The position numbers and the translations under genes were made by a program. The notes under the pieces are model-generated. The model worked only from the letters and a program-made list of their open reading frames with translations, did not search any database and was not told where the DNA came from. From positions 1-64,000 of the forward strand of contig VGYB01000001.1 of assembly GCA_016873115.1 (NCBI GenBank): a stretch of DNA of 64,000 bases. Direction: 5' to 3'. This stretch comes from Planctomycetota bacterium. GTDB taxonomy: Bacteria > Planctomycetota > Phycisphaerae > Phycisphaerales > SM1A02. Positions 19,030-27,957 of the stretch are shown piece by piece. Numbering within the stretch: position 1 is the first letter of the stretch; every line of letters starts with the position of its first letter.

Positions 19030-21066
19030 TCAACTGCCCCAGGCGCTCAGCAGCATGCCGAGGTCGGATCCATCGACGATGCCCGACTGGTTGATGTCAC
19101 CCAAGCCGCTGCCGCCCCAGTTGCCCAAGAGGATGCCGAGGTCGCCGCCATTGACGGTCCCCGATCCATCGAGATCGGCGGGGTTGCCCGACGGCGGAGG
19201 GGAGGTGCAGGTTCCCTGCGTGAAGATCGCGCAGGAGTAGGCCCCCAAGCTGATCAGGCCGCTCTGGCCCAGACCATCCCACGGTACGCCGTTGCCTTCG
19301 GTGTCGAAGCATGGGTGATTGGCGTAGTCGCTGCCATACCCCGGCCAGTCACCGTTGAAGACGCAGCGCCAGAGGCCCGGCCGCGGCAGGCCGATGCGGT
19401 AGTTCGAGATCGGGTTGGTGCTGAAGTTGAAGACCACGACCACATCGTCACCAAGACCGCCGTTCTGCCAGCGGTGCATGCCGAGCACCTTGTTGAAGTT
19501 GTTCAGGTGGAACAGGTTGGTGTTCTGTCCCGACAGGCCCTCGGTGCACATGAGATCATTCTTGCGCAGCTTGATCAGGTCGGTGTAGTGGCGAAGCGTG
19601 CCGGCGTAGGTGGTCGCCTTGCTCCAGTCGAGCGGATCACTGTCCTGGAACCAGCCATCCTCGAGGAACTCCTGCCCTTGGAACAGCATGGGGATGCCCG
19701 GGCTCGTCATCACGATCGCACCACCCAGCATCGAGCGCTTGCGGCTGAACCAGCTGCCCGGGTTGCTCGGCCAGATCTCGCTCGGCATGCGCTGCTGGCC
19801 GTTGGCGACTTCATCATGGCTCTCGGTGTAGATGATCCGCTGCTCGATCTGCCCGTTGTAGCTGTACAGGATCGCATCCTTGACCGCGAACATGTTGCGG
19901 TCGGCATCGTTGGATGTGATCAGGTTGCCCCGGATGCTCGGGAAGAAGCCAGCATCCCACTGGCTGTCGAAGCCGGCACCGCCCTCGCCCGTCGTCTTGC
20001 CGATCCACTGATTCAGATCCAGATCCTCGGCGAACATGAACTTCCAGGGCTGCGCGGCATCGACCGAGTCGTTGATCCACTGCAGGAGCGACCAGCCTTC
20101 TGGAATGTCCACGCCGTTCTGGTCGGTGCGTCGGATGTACTTCGTGCCGTCCATGCGGAGGCCGTCCATCCGGAACTCCTCCAGCCACATCATGCAGTTG
20201 TCCTTGATGTACGTGCGCACCTCGTCGCGCGTGTAATCGGGACGCGTGTTCCCCCACGGCGTGTTGAGACGGAAATCGTTGAAGAAGTAACTGCCGCCGC
20301 CGGTGCCTGAGTACCAGTGGTCGAAGCGCCACAGGTCCATGTCATTGGGGCCAAGATGGTTGAAGACCACATCACCCATCACGGCGATGCCGCGGGAGTG
20401 CGCGTCGTCGATGAAACCCTTCAGGTCGTTGGGGGTTCCATAGGCACTCTCAATGCTGTACGGGTACGAGGGGTTGTAGCCCCACGAGTAGTCGCCGGGG
20501 AACTCATTGATGGGCATGAGCGCGATGGCGTTCACGCCCAGGTCCTTGAGATGCTGCAGTTTCTGGCGCGCGTTGGCAAAGTTCCCGGGCACCCCCGCGG
20601 TGGGCGCGAAGAACGCACCTGGGTGCATCTCGTACATCACGAGCTTGCGCCAAAGGGGCATCGTGAACTGGTGCTGCCATGTGTATGTGGCGGGGTTGTA
20701 GATCACGGAGTCACCGACCGAGCTCGTCAGGTCGCGCGCCCGAGGGTCGTTTCGCCACGCAGAGTTGGTCCCGCGCTTGACGAAGAACTTGTAGCGCTGG
20801 CCGGCCGTCACGAAGGCCACATCGCCACTCCAGTAGCCATTGAACTCGTTGCCGAGCTGATACTGCGTCGAGTTCCACCCGTTGAAGGTGCCACCGACAG
20901 CAACGCTGTCTGCGAAGGGCGCGAAGACGCGGAACGTCGTTCCGTACTGGCCGTCCACGGAGTACGGAATGGCACCCACCCCGGGTCGCGTGGACGGAGG
21001 GATTGCCATCGCTGATGCCGTGAGCGCGACCGCGCCGACGACGGCCAAGCAGGTCCCAAACTTCAT
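19030..21066 (-). CDS. Secreted GH13 glucan enzyme (branching-enzyme-like) with dockerin-like tail
   Basis: A 678-residue exported enzyme. The Sec signal starts MKFGTCLAVVGAVALTASAMA. Residues 35-110 resemble a CBM48 domain (SVAVGGTFNGWNSTQY). The GH13 barrel has region I GDVVFNHLGPND, the nucleophile in DGLRMDGTKYI, the acid/base Glu in FMFAEDLD, and region IV YTESHDEVANG. NHLGP and SHDEV favour the glycogen-branching-enzyme branch, unusual for a secreted protein. The last 50 residues carry two dockerin-like repeats (PADLDGSGTVNGGDLGILL). The ATG at 21066 starts the signal peptide. It is convergent with the importer ATPase (25 bases apart) and may act on extracellular starch. Confidence 0.9.
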   Translation of the reverse strand: MKFGTCLAVVGAVALTASAMAIPPSTRPGVGAIPYSVDGQYGTTFRVFAPFADSVAVGGTFNGWNSTQYQLGNEFNGYWSGDVAFVTAGQRYKFFVKRGTNSAWRNDPRARDLTSSVGDSVIYNPATYTWQHQFTMPLWRKLVMYEMHPGAFFAPTAGVPGNFANARQKLQHLKDLGVNAIALMPINEFPGDYSWGYNPSYPYSIESAYGTPNDLKGFIDDAHSRGIAVMGDVVFNHLGPNDMDLWRFDHWYSGTGGGSYFFNDFRLNTPWGNTRPDYTRDEVRTYIKDNCMMWLEEFRMDGLRMDGTKYIRRTDQNGVDIPEGWSLLQWINDSVDAAQPWKFMFAEDLDLNQWIGKTTGEGGAGFDSQWDAGFFPSIRGNLITSNDADRNMFAVKDAILYSYNGQIEQRIIYTESHDEVANGQQRMPSEIWPSNPGSWFSRKRSMLGGAIVMTSPGIPMLFQGQEFLEDGWFQDSDPLDWSKATTYAGTLRHYTDLIKLRKNDLMCTEGLSGQNTNLFHLNNFNKVLGMHRWQNGGLGDDVVVVFNFSTNPISNYRIGLPRPGLWRCVFNGDWPGYGSDYANHPCFDTEGNGVPWDGLGQSGLISLGAYSCAIFTQGTCTSPPPSGNPADLDGSGTVNGGDLGILLGNWGGSGLGDINQSGIVDGSDLGMLLSAWGS

Positions 21067-21112
21067 GGAAGGGAGTCTAGGTCGAGGTGCGCGACATGCC
21101 ACTCATCGTGCA

Positions 21113-21145
21113 CAAAAACAATGGGGTCCCCGCGATGGGGACCCC
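21113..21145 (-). terminator. Rho-independent terminator after the dockerin-tailed gene
   Basis: A perfect nine-base stem (21123-21131 with 21137-21145) and five-base loop lie about 30 bases past the stop of the minus-strand gene at 21174. Read on the minus strand the stem is followed by a T-rich run (complement of 21113-21120). This is the clearest intrinsic terminator in the window and separates that gene from the secreted GH13 gene downstream. Confidence 0.85.
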
Positions 21146-21173
21146 TGGAACCTCAATGCTTCAGGTCAGCGAC

Positions 21174-22199
21174 TCAGGGCTGGCATGGTCCCCATGCTGC
21201 GAGCATGGCACCCAGATCGCTCCCGCCGACCGAACCGTCTCCATCGAGGTCGGGGGACGAGCCGCCCCAACCGGCGAGCAGAACGCCAAGGTCGGCGCCG
21301 CCGATGTCACCGTCGCCATCGAGGTCGGCCGGGCACGGATTGCCACCACCGCCCGCCGACACCGTCACGAACTGCAGGCCGGGGATGGCCTCGAAGTTCA
21401 CCAAGCGCGGCTCGGCCAGATTCGGGCAGCCGTTGCAGCCACCGGTGAACTGGTTCGACAAGTAGTCGTGGTTGCCGCCGTTGATCATCGCCACGACCTT
21501 GATGTCGCCCGTGCCGGAGTAACCCATGATGTTCAGCGGGATCTTCACTTCGACGCCAGTGCCACAGCCCGAGCCGCTGCCGGTGGTCGTTGTGGAGTCG
21601 TACGCCGGCACGCCAGCAGTGTTGCTGTTGTTGGTCGCAATCTCGACACCTTCCTGGCTCACGATGGGAGAACCCGGGGCAGCGTTGCCGATGTACACGC
21701 CCGAGCCGCCACCATTCGTCAGCATCTGCGCCATGTTGGCATAGCACGTGACCGGGTCACCGCCGATGGTCGTGGTCACATAGAAGTCGGCCTCGAAGCC
21801 GGCGTCGAAGGTCAGGCCTGGGTTGTTGGTATCGGTGCCCATGCGGTTCAGGCCGTTGTAATCGACATCGGGGTTGTCGCCGCGCACCGTGTTCTGCCCA
21901 CCGGGGGCGCAGTCGATGAAGAGCTCGAACTTGTTGAAGTTCGATTCCAGGTTGCCGCCAAAGAACAGATAGAGGAATCCACCCTGCACATCAAGCGCCG
22001 CGTGCATGTTGTTGAGTTCGCTGCCGTTGCACTGCCCAACCTGGCCATTGGTCGCGTTGCCGAACTGTGTCGCGGTGTTCTGCGCCCAAAGTTCGGGGAG
22101 GGCGGGTTCGGCATCCAGGGTGCCGTCGATCGCGGGAAGCTGCGCATGGGCCGAAGCCGCACAACCAAGGGCGGCAACCAAATGGATGAATGTCTTCAC
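21174..22199 (-). CDS. Exported protein with C-terminal dockerin-like repeats
   Basis: A 341-residue exported protein. I chose a GTG at 22199 because GGAG lies about eight bases upstream and it opens a Sec signal ending SAHAQ. The body starts LPAIDGTLDAEPALPELWA, like the carbohydrate-binding/DOMON-type family-9 domains that begin with an IDGxxD motif, and contains paired Cys. That family assignment is tentative. The C-terminal 50 residues hold two calcium-loop repeats (PADLDGDGDIGGADLGVLL and PDLDGDGSVGGSDLGAML), nearly the same as in the secreted GH13 enzyme. A strong terminator follows the stop. Confidence 0.85.
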   Translation of the reverse strand: MKTFIHLVAALGCAASAHAQLPAIDGTLDAEPALPELWAQNTATQFGNATNGQVGQCNGSELNNMHAALDVQGGFLYLFFGGNLESNFNKFELFIDCAPGGQNTVRGDNPDVDYNGLNRMGTDTNNPGLTFDAGFEADFYVTTTIGGDPVTCYANMAQMLTNGGGSGVYIGNAAPGSPIVSQEGVEIATNNSNTAGVPAYDSTTTTGSGSGCGTGVEVKIPLNIMGYSGTGDIKVVAMINGGNHDYLSNQFTGGCNGCPNLAEPRLVNFEAIPGLQFVTVSAGGGGNPCPADLDGDGDIGGADLGVLLAGWGGSSPDLDGDGSVGGSDLGAMLAAWGPCQP

Positions 22200-22284
22200 G
22201 GTTTGATCTCCACTGGATGACCAGTCACGACGAACGATCGACACCAGGCACGATGCCCCGGAGTCCCGACTTGACCAATGTCGA

Positions 22285-22312
22285 AGGATAGACCCGGACA
22301 CTCACTCGGCAA
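22285..22312 (-). promoter_or_regulatory. Weak candidate promoter for the exported dockerin-tailed gene
   Basis: On the minus strand TTGCCG (22307-22312) and TATCCT (22285-22290) are 16 bases apart, giving a leader of about 80 bases before the GTG at 22199. Both boxes depart from consensus, and planctomycete promoters are poorly known. The rest of the gap 22200-22463 shows no gene; it holds one copy of a 22-base sequence that recurs at 31442. Confidence 0.25.
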
Positions 22313-22436
22313 GGGGATTCCCAGCGGATTGAAGGGGCGATGGAGCCACGAGCGGCACCGATGCCGGCCCCGCGTTCATCGCTGGATCCACATCAAGGGG
22401 GCTGGAGGTGATGCCAGAAAGGGCGCCCCTCTGACC

Positions 22437-22458
22437 GTCAAGCAAGCCGGATCAGGCG
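22437..22458. repeat. 22-base exact repeat, copy 1
   Basis: This sequence beyond the 3' end of the TPR lipoprotein gene recurs exactly and in the same orientation at 31442-31463, inside the PilN-like gene. Flanking bases differ at both ends, so the match is exactly 22 bases. The core reads AAGCAAGCCGGATCAGG. Confidence 0.8.
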
Positions 22459-22463
22459 CAGGA

Positions 22464-23582
22464 CTAAGACCCGTTTGCCAGAATCTGGCTTGCGAGGACC
22501 TTGCGACGCAGACTCGCCACGACCGTTCGGTCGCGCTCAAGCGCTTCCAGCCGGTCGAGATAGCCATTCGTTCGGTCCAGTTCACCGCGGGCGAAGGCGG
22601 CACCCGCAGCGAGCACATAGCCGTCGGCTGCGTCCGGCTGACGGGACATGAGCCATGCCGCCGATCGCTCCACGCGCGCCCAGTCGCCACAGGCCCAGGC
22701 TGCCTCTCCCAGCAGCACCATGTGCTCAGGCGTCGGTTCACGCATCGAGAGCTCAGCCGTGACGAGTTGATCGCGGGCAGCAGCAGCCGACCCGGTCATC
22801 ATCAGGCACCGAGCGCGAAGGCGCTGCATGTCCTCTCGTTCGGCAAGGCCGGTCGCAGCGGGTGTGGCCAGGGCATCAAGACACCCACGCCAGTCGCCAG
22901 CGCGGAACATGCGCCAGATCGACTCCTCGGTCAGTCCGTTGCCGGACTGCAACGCAGCTTGACGGGCGTGCTGGAGAGCACGCACCTCGTCCCCCTGCAA
23001 TGCATGGAGTTCCGCGCGCAAGGCGCTCAGTGCTGCCGACTGGCCGAAGAACTGGTCGGCCGTGCACAGACGCTCCTCGGCACCTGCAAGATCATCCATG
23101 GCAAGGCAGCACTCCACCCCGGCAGCTGCATACTGCAGGCGCGAAGGCTCCAGGGACCAGGCCATGTCGTAGCGCACGAGCGCGGTTGCGTCATCCGACC
23201 GCCGCTGCGCTTCCACGCCGAGGTAGTACAGGCATTCGTGGCAGGTCGGATCGATCGACAGCGCATACTCGAAGGTCCGCTGCGCACCCTCGTACTGCCG
23301 CATTTCCTGCTGGATCCGACCCCGAAGCGCCAAGTAGGACGCATCCTGCGGGAACCTTCGGATCGCCTGATCGATCGTGTCGAGTGCCAGCTTGTACTGG
23401 CCGTTGATGAGCGATTGCTGGGCCTGGTCGTACGCGATCTGTGCACCGGCCCGGTCGAAGCGCTCGTTGGCGGCGCGCCGGTTCTCGATCCCGCGGGTGG
23501 TCGGCCCGTGGCAGCCTGCAGCGATGATGACCGACAGACCGGCGACCAGCAGGACCGAACCTCGTGAACGGCCGGTCCTCAT
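22464..23582 (-). CDS. TPR-repeat lipoprotein of the pilus/secretion locus
   Basis: A 372-residue lipoprotein. The N-terminus has a hydrophobic stretch ending in the lipobox IIAAGC near residue 24. Several 34-residue tetratricopeptide units follow (for example ANERFDRAGAQIAYDQAQQ, LALDTIDQAIRRFPQDASYL, AQRTFEYALSIDPTCHECLY). It overlaps the secretin stop by ATGA. In type IV pilus systems TPR lipoproteins such as PilF, Tgl or TadD help the secretin assemble in the outer membrane, so a pilotin role is inferred from position and anchoring. Upstream frame before the ATG at 23582 is a shadow of the secretin. Confidence 0.85.
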   Translation of the reverse strand: MRTGRSRGSVLLVAGLSVIIAAGCHGPTTRGIENRRAANERFDRAGAQIAYDQAQQSLINGQYKLALDTIDQAIRRFPQDASYLALRGRIQQEMRQYEGAQRTFEYALSIDPTCHECLYYLGVEAQRRSDDATALVRYDMAWSLEPSRLQYAAAGVECCLAMDDLAGAEERLCTADQFFGQSAALSALRAELHALQGDEVRALQHARQAALQSGNGLTEESIWRMFRAGDWRGCLDALATPAATGLAEREDMQRLRARCLMMTGSAAAARDQLVTAELSMREPTPEHMVLLGEAAWACGDWARVERSAAWLMSRQPDAADGYVLAAGAAFARGELDRTNGYLDRLEALERDRTVVASLRRKVLASQILANGS

Positions 23583-25618
23583 GGCGTGCCTCCGTTGGCG
23601 GGGGTCGTCGGTGCAGTGGATGGTGCGGACTGCTGCGGCGAGGGTTGCGCGTGCAACTGCGGGATGGCCGTGTCCTGAAGGAGCAGATCCATCTGCTCGC
23701 GCCAACCGCCCGGGACGGCGATGGCCGCCCCCTCGCGGATCCGCATCATGGCTGGGAGCACACTGTCCTGACGCAACGCGCTCTCGGCGTGATGGAGCGC
23801 CTTGGCAGCGTCACCGTTGCGCAGCGCTTCCTCGGCCTTGATCTGGTGGTTGAAGACCAGCTGCTCGCGCGTGAAGGGCAGCAGGCCCTGACGCGCACCG
23901 ACGCGCACCGATTCGGTGAACTGCAGCGCAGCGCGGCCTTCGGCGCTCGCCTTCTCGTCGCCCATGAGCGTGGGCGTGACCAGGAAGAGGATCTCCGACT
24001 TCCGCACGATGTCATCCTGGCCCGTCAGCGCATCGCCAAGCACCGGGATGTCCGACACATAGGGCGTCTGCCGGCGATTGCTGATGATCGTCTCGCGGAA
24101 GAGCCCGCCGAGCACCACCGTCTGGCCGTCGCGCACGCGGACATTGGTCTTCACTTCCTGCTTGAATTCGTTGGGAACTTGATAGTCCGCGCCATCGTAC
24201 TTGAGCGTTTGCAGCTTGTAGTCGCTCACGCTCGGCGAAAGCTCCAGCCGGATCATGCCGTCATCGGTGATGAAGGGCCGGAACATGAGCTGGATGCCCA
24301 CATCGAGGAACTCGACGGTCTGCACGCTCACATTGTCATTGACCGTGGTGCTCAGATACGCAACGCGCTCGCCGACATTCACCCGTGCGCGCTGGCGATT
24401 CAGGCAGGTGACGCTCGGGCGGGCCAGCACATTCGAGTCGCTCACCTGGTCCAGGATCTGCAGGAAGGCCGACACATGATTGCCCAGGATGCCGACCTGG
24501 AAGTTCGGACTGGTGCTCGGGGGAGCCTGGAAATTCCGCACCGTGCCTGACTGCGACTGATCGGGATAGACAGCTCCCTCGAAGTTGTCAGGGCCTCCGA
24601 TCAGGCTGTCAACGATCGACTCCGGGCCGTTGAGCACGCTGCCGAAGTCCACGCTGCCGGCTGCGGCAATGTCGAGGCCATAGGCACTCGCATCATCGAT
24701 GGCGGTCTCGATGACCATGCATTCCACCCGCACCTGCTTCGGCGCCACATCGAGCTTCTCGATGAGCTGCTCGATGCGGTCCACATTCTCGACGAAGTCG
24801 AAGACCAGGAGCTTGGCCTCGAGTGCGAAGTCATCGGCACCGATGTCGTCGAAGTCCGGCTGCATGCCGCGTGGCACGGTGCCGCGGACCGTCATGGTGC
24901 CCTTGGCGCTCAGGAGCGGCTTGGCAAACGCCTCGGCATCCTGCGCACCGAGGAAATCCAGGGAAAACACGCGGCTCACCATCTGGCGGCGTTCGGCATC
25001 GATCTCTGCCAATTCCTTCTTCGTGTAGACGAGGATGAAGTCGCCCTCTTGCCGGCTCGCGAAGCCGCGCACCTCGAGCACCGCCTGCAGGGCGGCATCG
25101 AAGGGCACATCGAAGAGGTTGACCGTGACCTTGCCCTTCACGCCTTCGCTCGCCACGATGTTGCGCTGGGTCTTGATGCTGAAGAGCTCCAGCAGCGTGA
25201 CGATGTCCATGCCCTGGGCTTGCAGGGTCACGGTGCCGTGCGGGGTGATCTCAATGGTCGGCACCGGTGGCTGCTCGACGGGTACTGAGGGTTCAACGGG
25301 CTCTGCGACCGGTGCCTCGAGCGCGGGAGATTCCTCGGTGGGTGCTGCCGGCGCGGCCTGGCCGGGGGAGGCGGAAGCCTCACCAGTCGCCGGCGTCGGG
25401 GGGGTTGCTTCCGGCGATGCAGGTGGTGGCGTCGCCGGGTTGGATGGTGGCGGGGCCTGCTGCGCTGAGGCCGGGGGGGCGGACTGGGGCGAGGGCGCAG
25501 ACTGGGCAACGGCCGTGCTTCCGACGCAAAGCATGATCGCCAGCGTCACGACCGACGGCACGCCGAGCGAACGGCTCGCGATGAAGCGCGGCAAAATTGT
25601 CCCATGCGATCCGTGCAT
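23579..25618 (-). CDS. Outer-membrane secretin (GspD/PilQ family)
   Basis: A 679-residue protein forming the outer-membrane gate for the pilus or secreted substrate. The signal peptide ends STAVAQ near residue 40. A Pro/Ala/Glu-rich linker (about 41-120) follows, perhaps crossing peptidoglycan. N-domains follow (VTLQAQGMDIVTLLELFS, SEGVKGKVTVNLFDVPFDAALQAVLEV) and then the secretin core (VLARPSVTCLNRQRARVNVGERVAY, VRVRDGQTVVLGGLFRE, VPVLGD-type loop, EILFLVTPTLM). The C-terminal 100 residues contain a TPR-like helical segment. I chose the ATG at 25618, with AGGGA upstream. Two small hairpins sit just before it. Confidence 0.93.
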   Translation of the reverse strand: MHGSHGTILPRFIASRSLGVPSVVTLAIMLCVGSTAVAQSAPSPQSAPPASAQQAPPPSNPATPPPASPEATPPTPATGEASASPGQAAPAAPTEESPALEAPVAEPVEPSVPVEQPPVPTIEITPHGTVTLQAQGMDIVTLLELFSIKTQRNIVASEGVKGKVTVNLFDVPFDAALQAVLEVRGFASRQEGDFILVYTKKELAEIDAERRQMVSRVFSLDFLGAQDAEAFAKPLLSAKGTMTVRGTVPRGMQPDFDDIGADDFALEAKLLVFDFVENVDRIEQLIEKLDVAPKQVRVECMVIETAIDDASAYGLDIAAAGSVDFGSVLNGPESIVDSLIGGPDNFEGAVYPDQSQSGTVRNFQAPPSTSPNFQVGILGNHVSAFLQILDQVSDSNVLARPSVTCLNRQRARVNVGERVAYLSTTVNDNVSVQTVEFLDVGIQLMFRPFITDDGMIRLELSPSVSDYKLQTLKYDGADYQVPNEFKQEVKTNVRVRDGQTVVLGGLFRETIISNRRQTPYVSDIPVLGDALTGQDDIVRKSEILFLVTPTLMGDEKASAEGRAALQFTESVRVGARQGLLPFTREQLVFNHQIKAEEALRNGDAAKALHHAESALRQDSVLPAMMRIREGAAIAVPGGWREQMDLLLQDTAIPQLHAQPSPQQSAPSTAPTTPANGGTP

Positions 25619-25631
25619 CGGTGCTTCCCTG

Positions 25632-25667
25632 CCCGCATCCTGCGGGTGGTGCCGGGATTCCGGCACC
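25632..25667 (-). promoter_or_regulatory. Two adjacent hairpins in the secretin leader
   Basis: Read on the minus strand, an eight-base perfect stem with a four-base loop (25667 to 25648) is followed one base later by a six-base perfect stem with a three-base loop (25646 to 25632). The secretin start lies 14 bases further on, so the second stem abuts the ribosome-binding site. There is no U-run. They could stabilise the secretin mRNA or tune its translation. Confidence 0.45.
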
Positions 25668-25713
25668 TCGGCTGCATCGGCATTCGCACGGAGTACGGTG
25701 AGAATTGGTGTGT

Positions 25714-26196
25714 TCACGGGCTGGCGTACCAACGCTCCGACATGCCTCCTGTGGTCGGAGCGATCTCAAGTTCCAACCTGTCCGGCGCCCCTGGAATGGA
25801 CAGTTCGACGATGGGCGCCGCGGATCCCGGAGCGACTGCCAAGGCCCCATAATGATTGAAGGTCAGCACGCCGGACGTCACTCCAGCGATGGCCACATGC
25901 ACGTTCATGGCTTCTTCGAAGCCACCCGGACCGAAGGTCACCACGGTGCCCTGATCGCCACGCACGAGCGTGTAGCCCTGCGTGCCGATCGTGAGCACCG
26001 CTGGTTCGGTCGGATTGGCCAGGCTCCACGCCTGGGCCGCCATGACATCGGCGCTCAGTCGTTCACGCGCGGCGATCAGTCGGCCATGGGACGAGTCGAG
26101 CATCGCCGGGATCACCACCGCCGCAAGGCAGCTGACGATCACCAGCACGATGGACACTTCGACCAGGCTGAAGGCTCGGTGGATCCGGTGGCGCAT
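25714..26196 (-). CDS. Minor pseudopilin, GspH-like
   Basis: A 160-residue protein with a class III signal (basic leader, then A|FSLVEVSIVLVIV) and a soluble domain ending RLELEIAPTTGG. It resembles GspH/FimT-type minor pseudopilins that cap the pilus tip. The ATG at 26196 is preferred: GGAG lies seven bases upstream, while the alternative ATG at 26208, directly abutting the upstream stop, has no ribosome-binding site. It is the fourth gene in the minor-pilin operon and is separated from the secretin by 95 bases. Confidence 0.85.
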   Translation of the reverse strand: MRHRIHRAFSLVEVSIVLVIVSCLAAVVIPAMLDSSHGRLIAARERLSADVMAAQAWSLANPTEPAVLTIGTQGYTLVRGDQGTVVTFGPGGFEEAMNVHVAIAGVTSGVLTFNHYGALAVAPGSAAPIVELSIPGAPDRLELEIAPTTGGMSERWYASP

Positions 26197-26208
26197 GGCT
26201 GGCTCCAT

Positions 26209-27957
26209 TCAGAAGTTGACGCGGATGCGGGTGGGGATCGTCTGGGAACCGCCGCGCGGTGGCGGTGCGCCCTCGGTGAGCCCCGTGATGTCATCGAGCG
26301 CGTGGTCGTAGAAGAAGCTGGCCGAGTTGCGCATGATCACGTGGTTGGCGCAGATGCGGCCGTAGATCTCCGTGGTACCGCGCAGCCACACCGGGTTGGT
26401 GGGCATGAAGATCGAGCCGATCACCGAACAGTTGTTGAAGTCCCACAGGAAGATCGAGCTCAGGAACGCCGGATCGGGATAGATGCGCACACGCCAGGGC
26501 TCCATGTACTGCGGCTCGGCCGGCGCATGATCGCTGCAGGCATTCGCCTGCCACTGGCCCATCCAGGCCTTCTTGTGCGGATCCCCCTGCTTGAGCGATG
26601 CATTGGATTCACTCGAGCAGGTCCAGTCCTTCCCCACCCACGAGCTGGCCATCGACATGTCGTAGGCGACGAAGAGCAGGAGTTGCGAGTTCTCCTTGAG
26701 TTCGATGGTGCTGTTGGTGCAGGAGAAGCTCTTGGCATCGAGATCGAACCACATGCGTGCCTTCATCACGATCTTCACGTTGCCGTTGATGATGAGCTTG
26801 CTGTTCTCGAGCTTGAGCTTGTCATCGATCCGGTAGACGCCACTGTTCATGGTGACGGCGCTGCCGTTCACGATGTTCATGTCGCCGCCACCGATCGGGA
26901 TCCCGAAGAACTCGTAGCACTTGATGCGGGTCGGATTGAGCGTGACGGTGGTTGCGCTGTAGGTCTTGTTGCCCGTGATCGTGGTCCCGCCACCGAAGGT
27001 CGGCTCCGCCGGGGGATCGATCGGCCGCGCACTCTCGCCCTGGGGCATGCGCACCAACTCCACCTCATCCGCGCTGCCACCCGACACCGTCACGCTCTGC
27101 GCACCGTATGGATGGTGCAGGTACGCACCGATCTCGTACTCGTAGGAGCTTGGGAGTGCTTCCCAGTTGGCGGAGACGAGCGGGTTGCCCCCCAGGAATC
27201 GGAACAGCGTGTTCGACGTCCCGTACGTCAGGTGCGCCACGCCGGCTCGCGCAGCACGCTTGACCGCCGCCGATTGGCTCGCGATCGCAGTGGACATCGA
27301 CGCCTGAGTTCCGGGCACGTCGACGGGCGCGCCCTCGAAGTACGCACCCTCACCGAGCTCGACGCCCTCCATGCCGAACCACCCTTGCTCAGCCTGCGTG
27401 CCGATGTTGATCGGCAGTTCCTGCTCGCTCGTCGGAGCGCGCTCCCAGCGCCCGATGAAGTTGTCGCCCTCCATGGTCATGAGCTTGTTCGCGAAGATCG
27501 CGTACTGGCCCTTCACAAGGCTTTGCAGGGAGAGCTGGGCCGTCATGCTGTAGCTCGTGCCGCCGATCGAGACGGTGATGCCTGCTTCAAACTCAGTCGT
27601 CGCGGCACCGGGGGCTGCGCCGGTGGCGATGTCAGAGATCGTGACGTTGAGCACGGCGCCATTGCTCATCACATGGTTCTCGAGCAGCACCCCGTCACTC
27701 AGGGCAGCGCGCCACTGTGCAGCGAGGGTCGCATCGGGCTCTTGGAAGATCCGCGCGAGCATTTCGCGCGAGAGGGCAAGCCCCTCGGCTGCAGCCAACC
27801 TGCTCTGTGCGGCCTGCGCCATGTTGGAGCCGATCTCGACGGATCCGGAGCGGGTCTTCACGAAGGCCGTGCCGGCGGTCGCCGCCACGCCGAGTGCGAA
27901 GAGTGCCATGACGAGGGCCGCACCACGGCGGCGCGAACGCTTGGAGCAGGCGATCAT
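26209..27957 (-). CDS. Large PilX/GspK-like minor pilus protein
   Basis: A 582-residue protein whose N-terminus (RRRGAALVMALFALGVAATAG) matches the PilX/GspK class: a basic leader and one helix with an ALVMALF motif in place of the FTLxE sequence of other pseudopilins. The remainder is a large beta-rich region with polar, Gly/Thr/Asn-rich stretches (TFGGGTTITGNKTYSATT) and six or so Cys, resembling other planctomycete PilX-N proteins. Its size, about twice GspK, suggests an extra adhesive or tip domain. It overlaps the GspJ-like gene by ATGA, and the GspH-like gene follows immediately. Confidence 0.75.
   Translation of the reverse strand: MIACSKRSRRRGAALVMALFALGVAATAGTAFVKTRSGSVEIGSNMAQAAQSRLAAAEGLALSREMLARIFQEPDATLAAQWRAALSDGVLLENHVMSNGAVLNVTISDIATGAAPGAATTEFEAGITVSIGGTSYSMTAQLSLQSLVKGQYAIFANKLMTMEGDNFIGRWERAPTSEQELPINIGTQAEQGWFGMEGVELGEGAYFEGAPVDVPGTQASMSTAIASQSAAVKRAARAGVAHLTYGTSNTLFRFLGGNPLVSANWEALPSSYEYEIGAYLHHPYGAQSVTVSGGSADEVELVRMPQGESARPIDPPAEPTFGGGTTITGNKTYSATTVTLNPTRIKCYEFFGIPIGGGDMNIVNGSAVTMNSGVYRIDDKLKLENSKLIINGNVKIVMKARMWFDLDAKSFSCTNSTIELKENSQLLLFVAYDMSMASSWVGKDWTCSSESNASLKQGDPHKKAWMGQWQANACSDHAPAEPQYMEPWRVRIYPDPAFLSSIFLWDFNNCSVIGSIFMPTNPVWLRGTTEIYGRICANHVIMRNSASFFYDHALDDITGLTEGAPPPRGGSQTIPTRIRVNF

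Noticed and set aside
22278-23567. A 429-codon plus-strand open frame
   Set aside because: It runs antisense to the TPR lipoprotein, which has a lipobox, repeats and a coupled start; the plus-strand translation has none.
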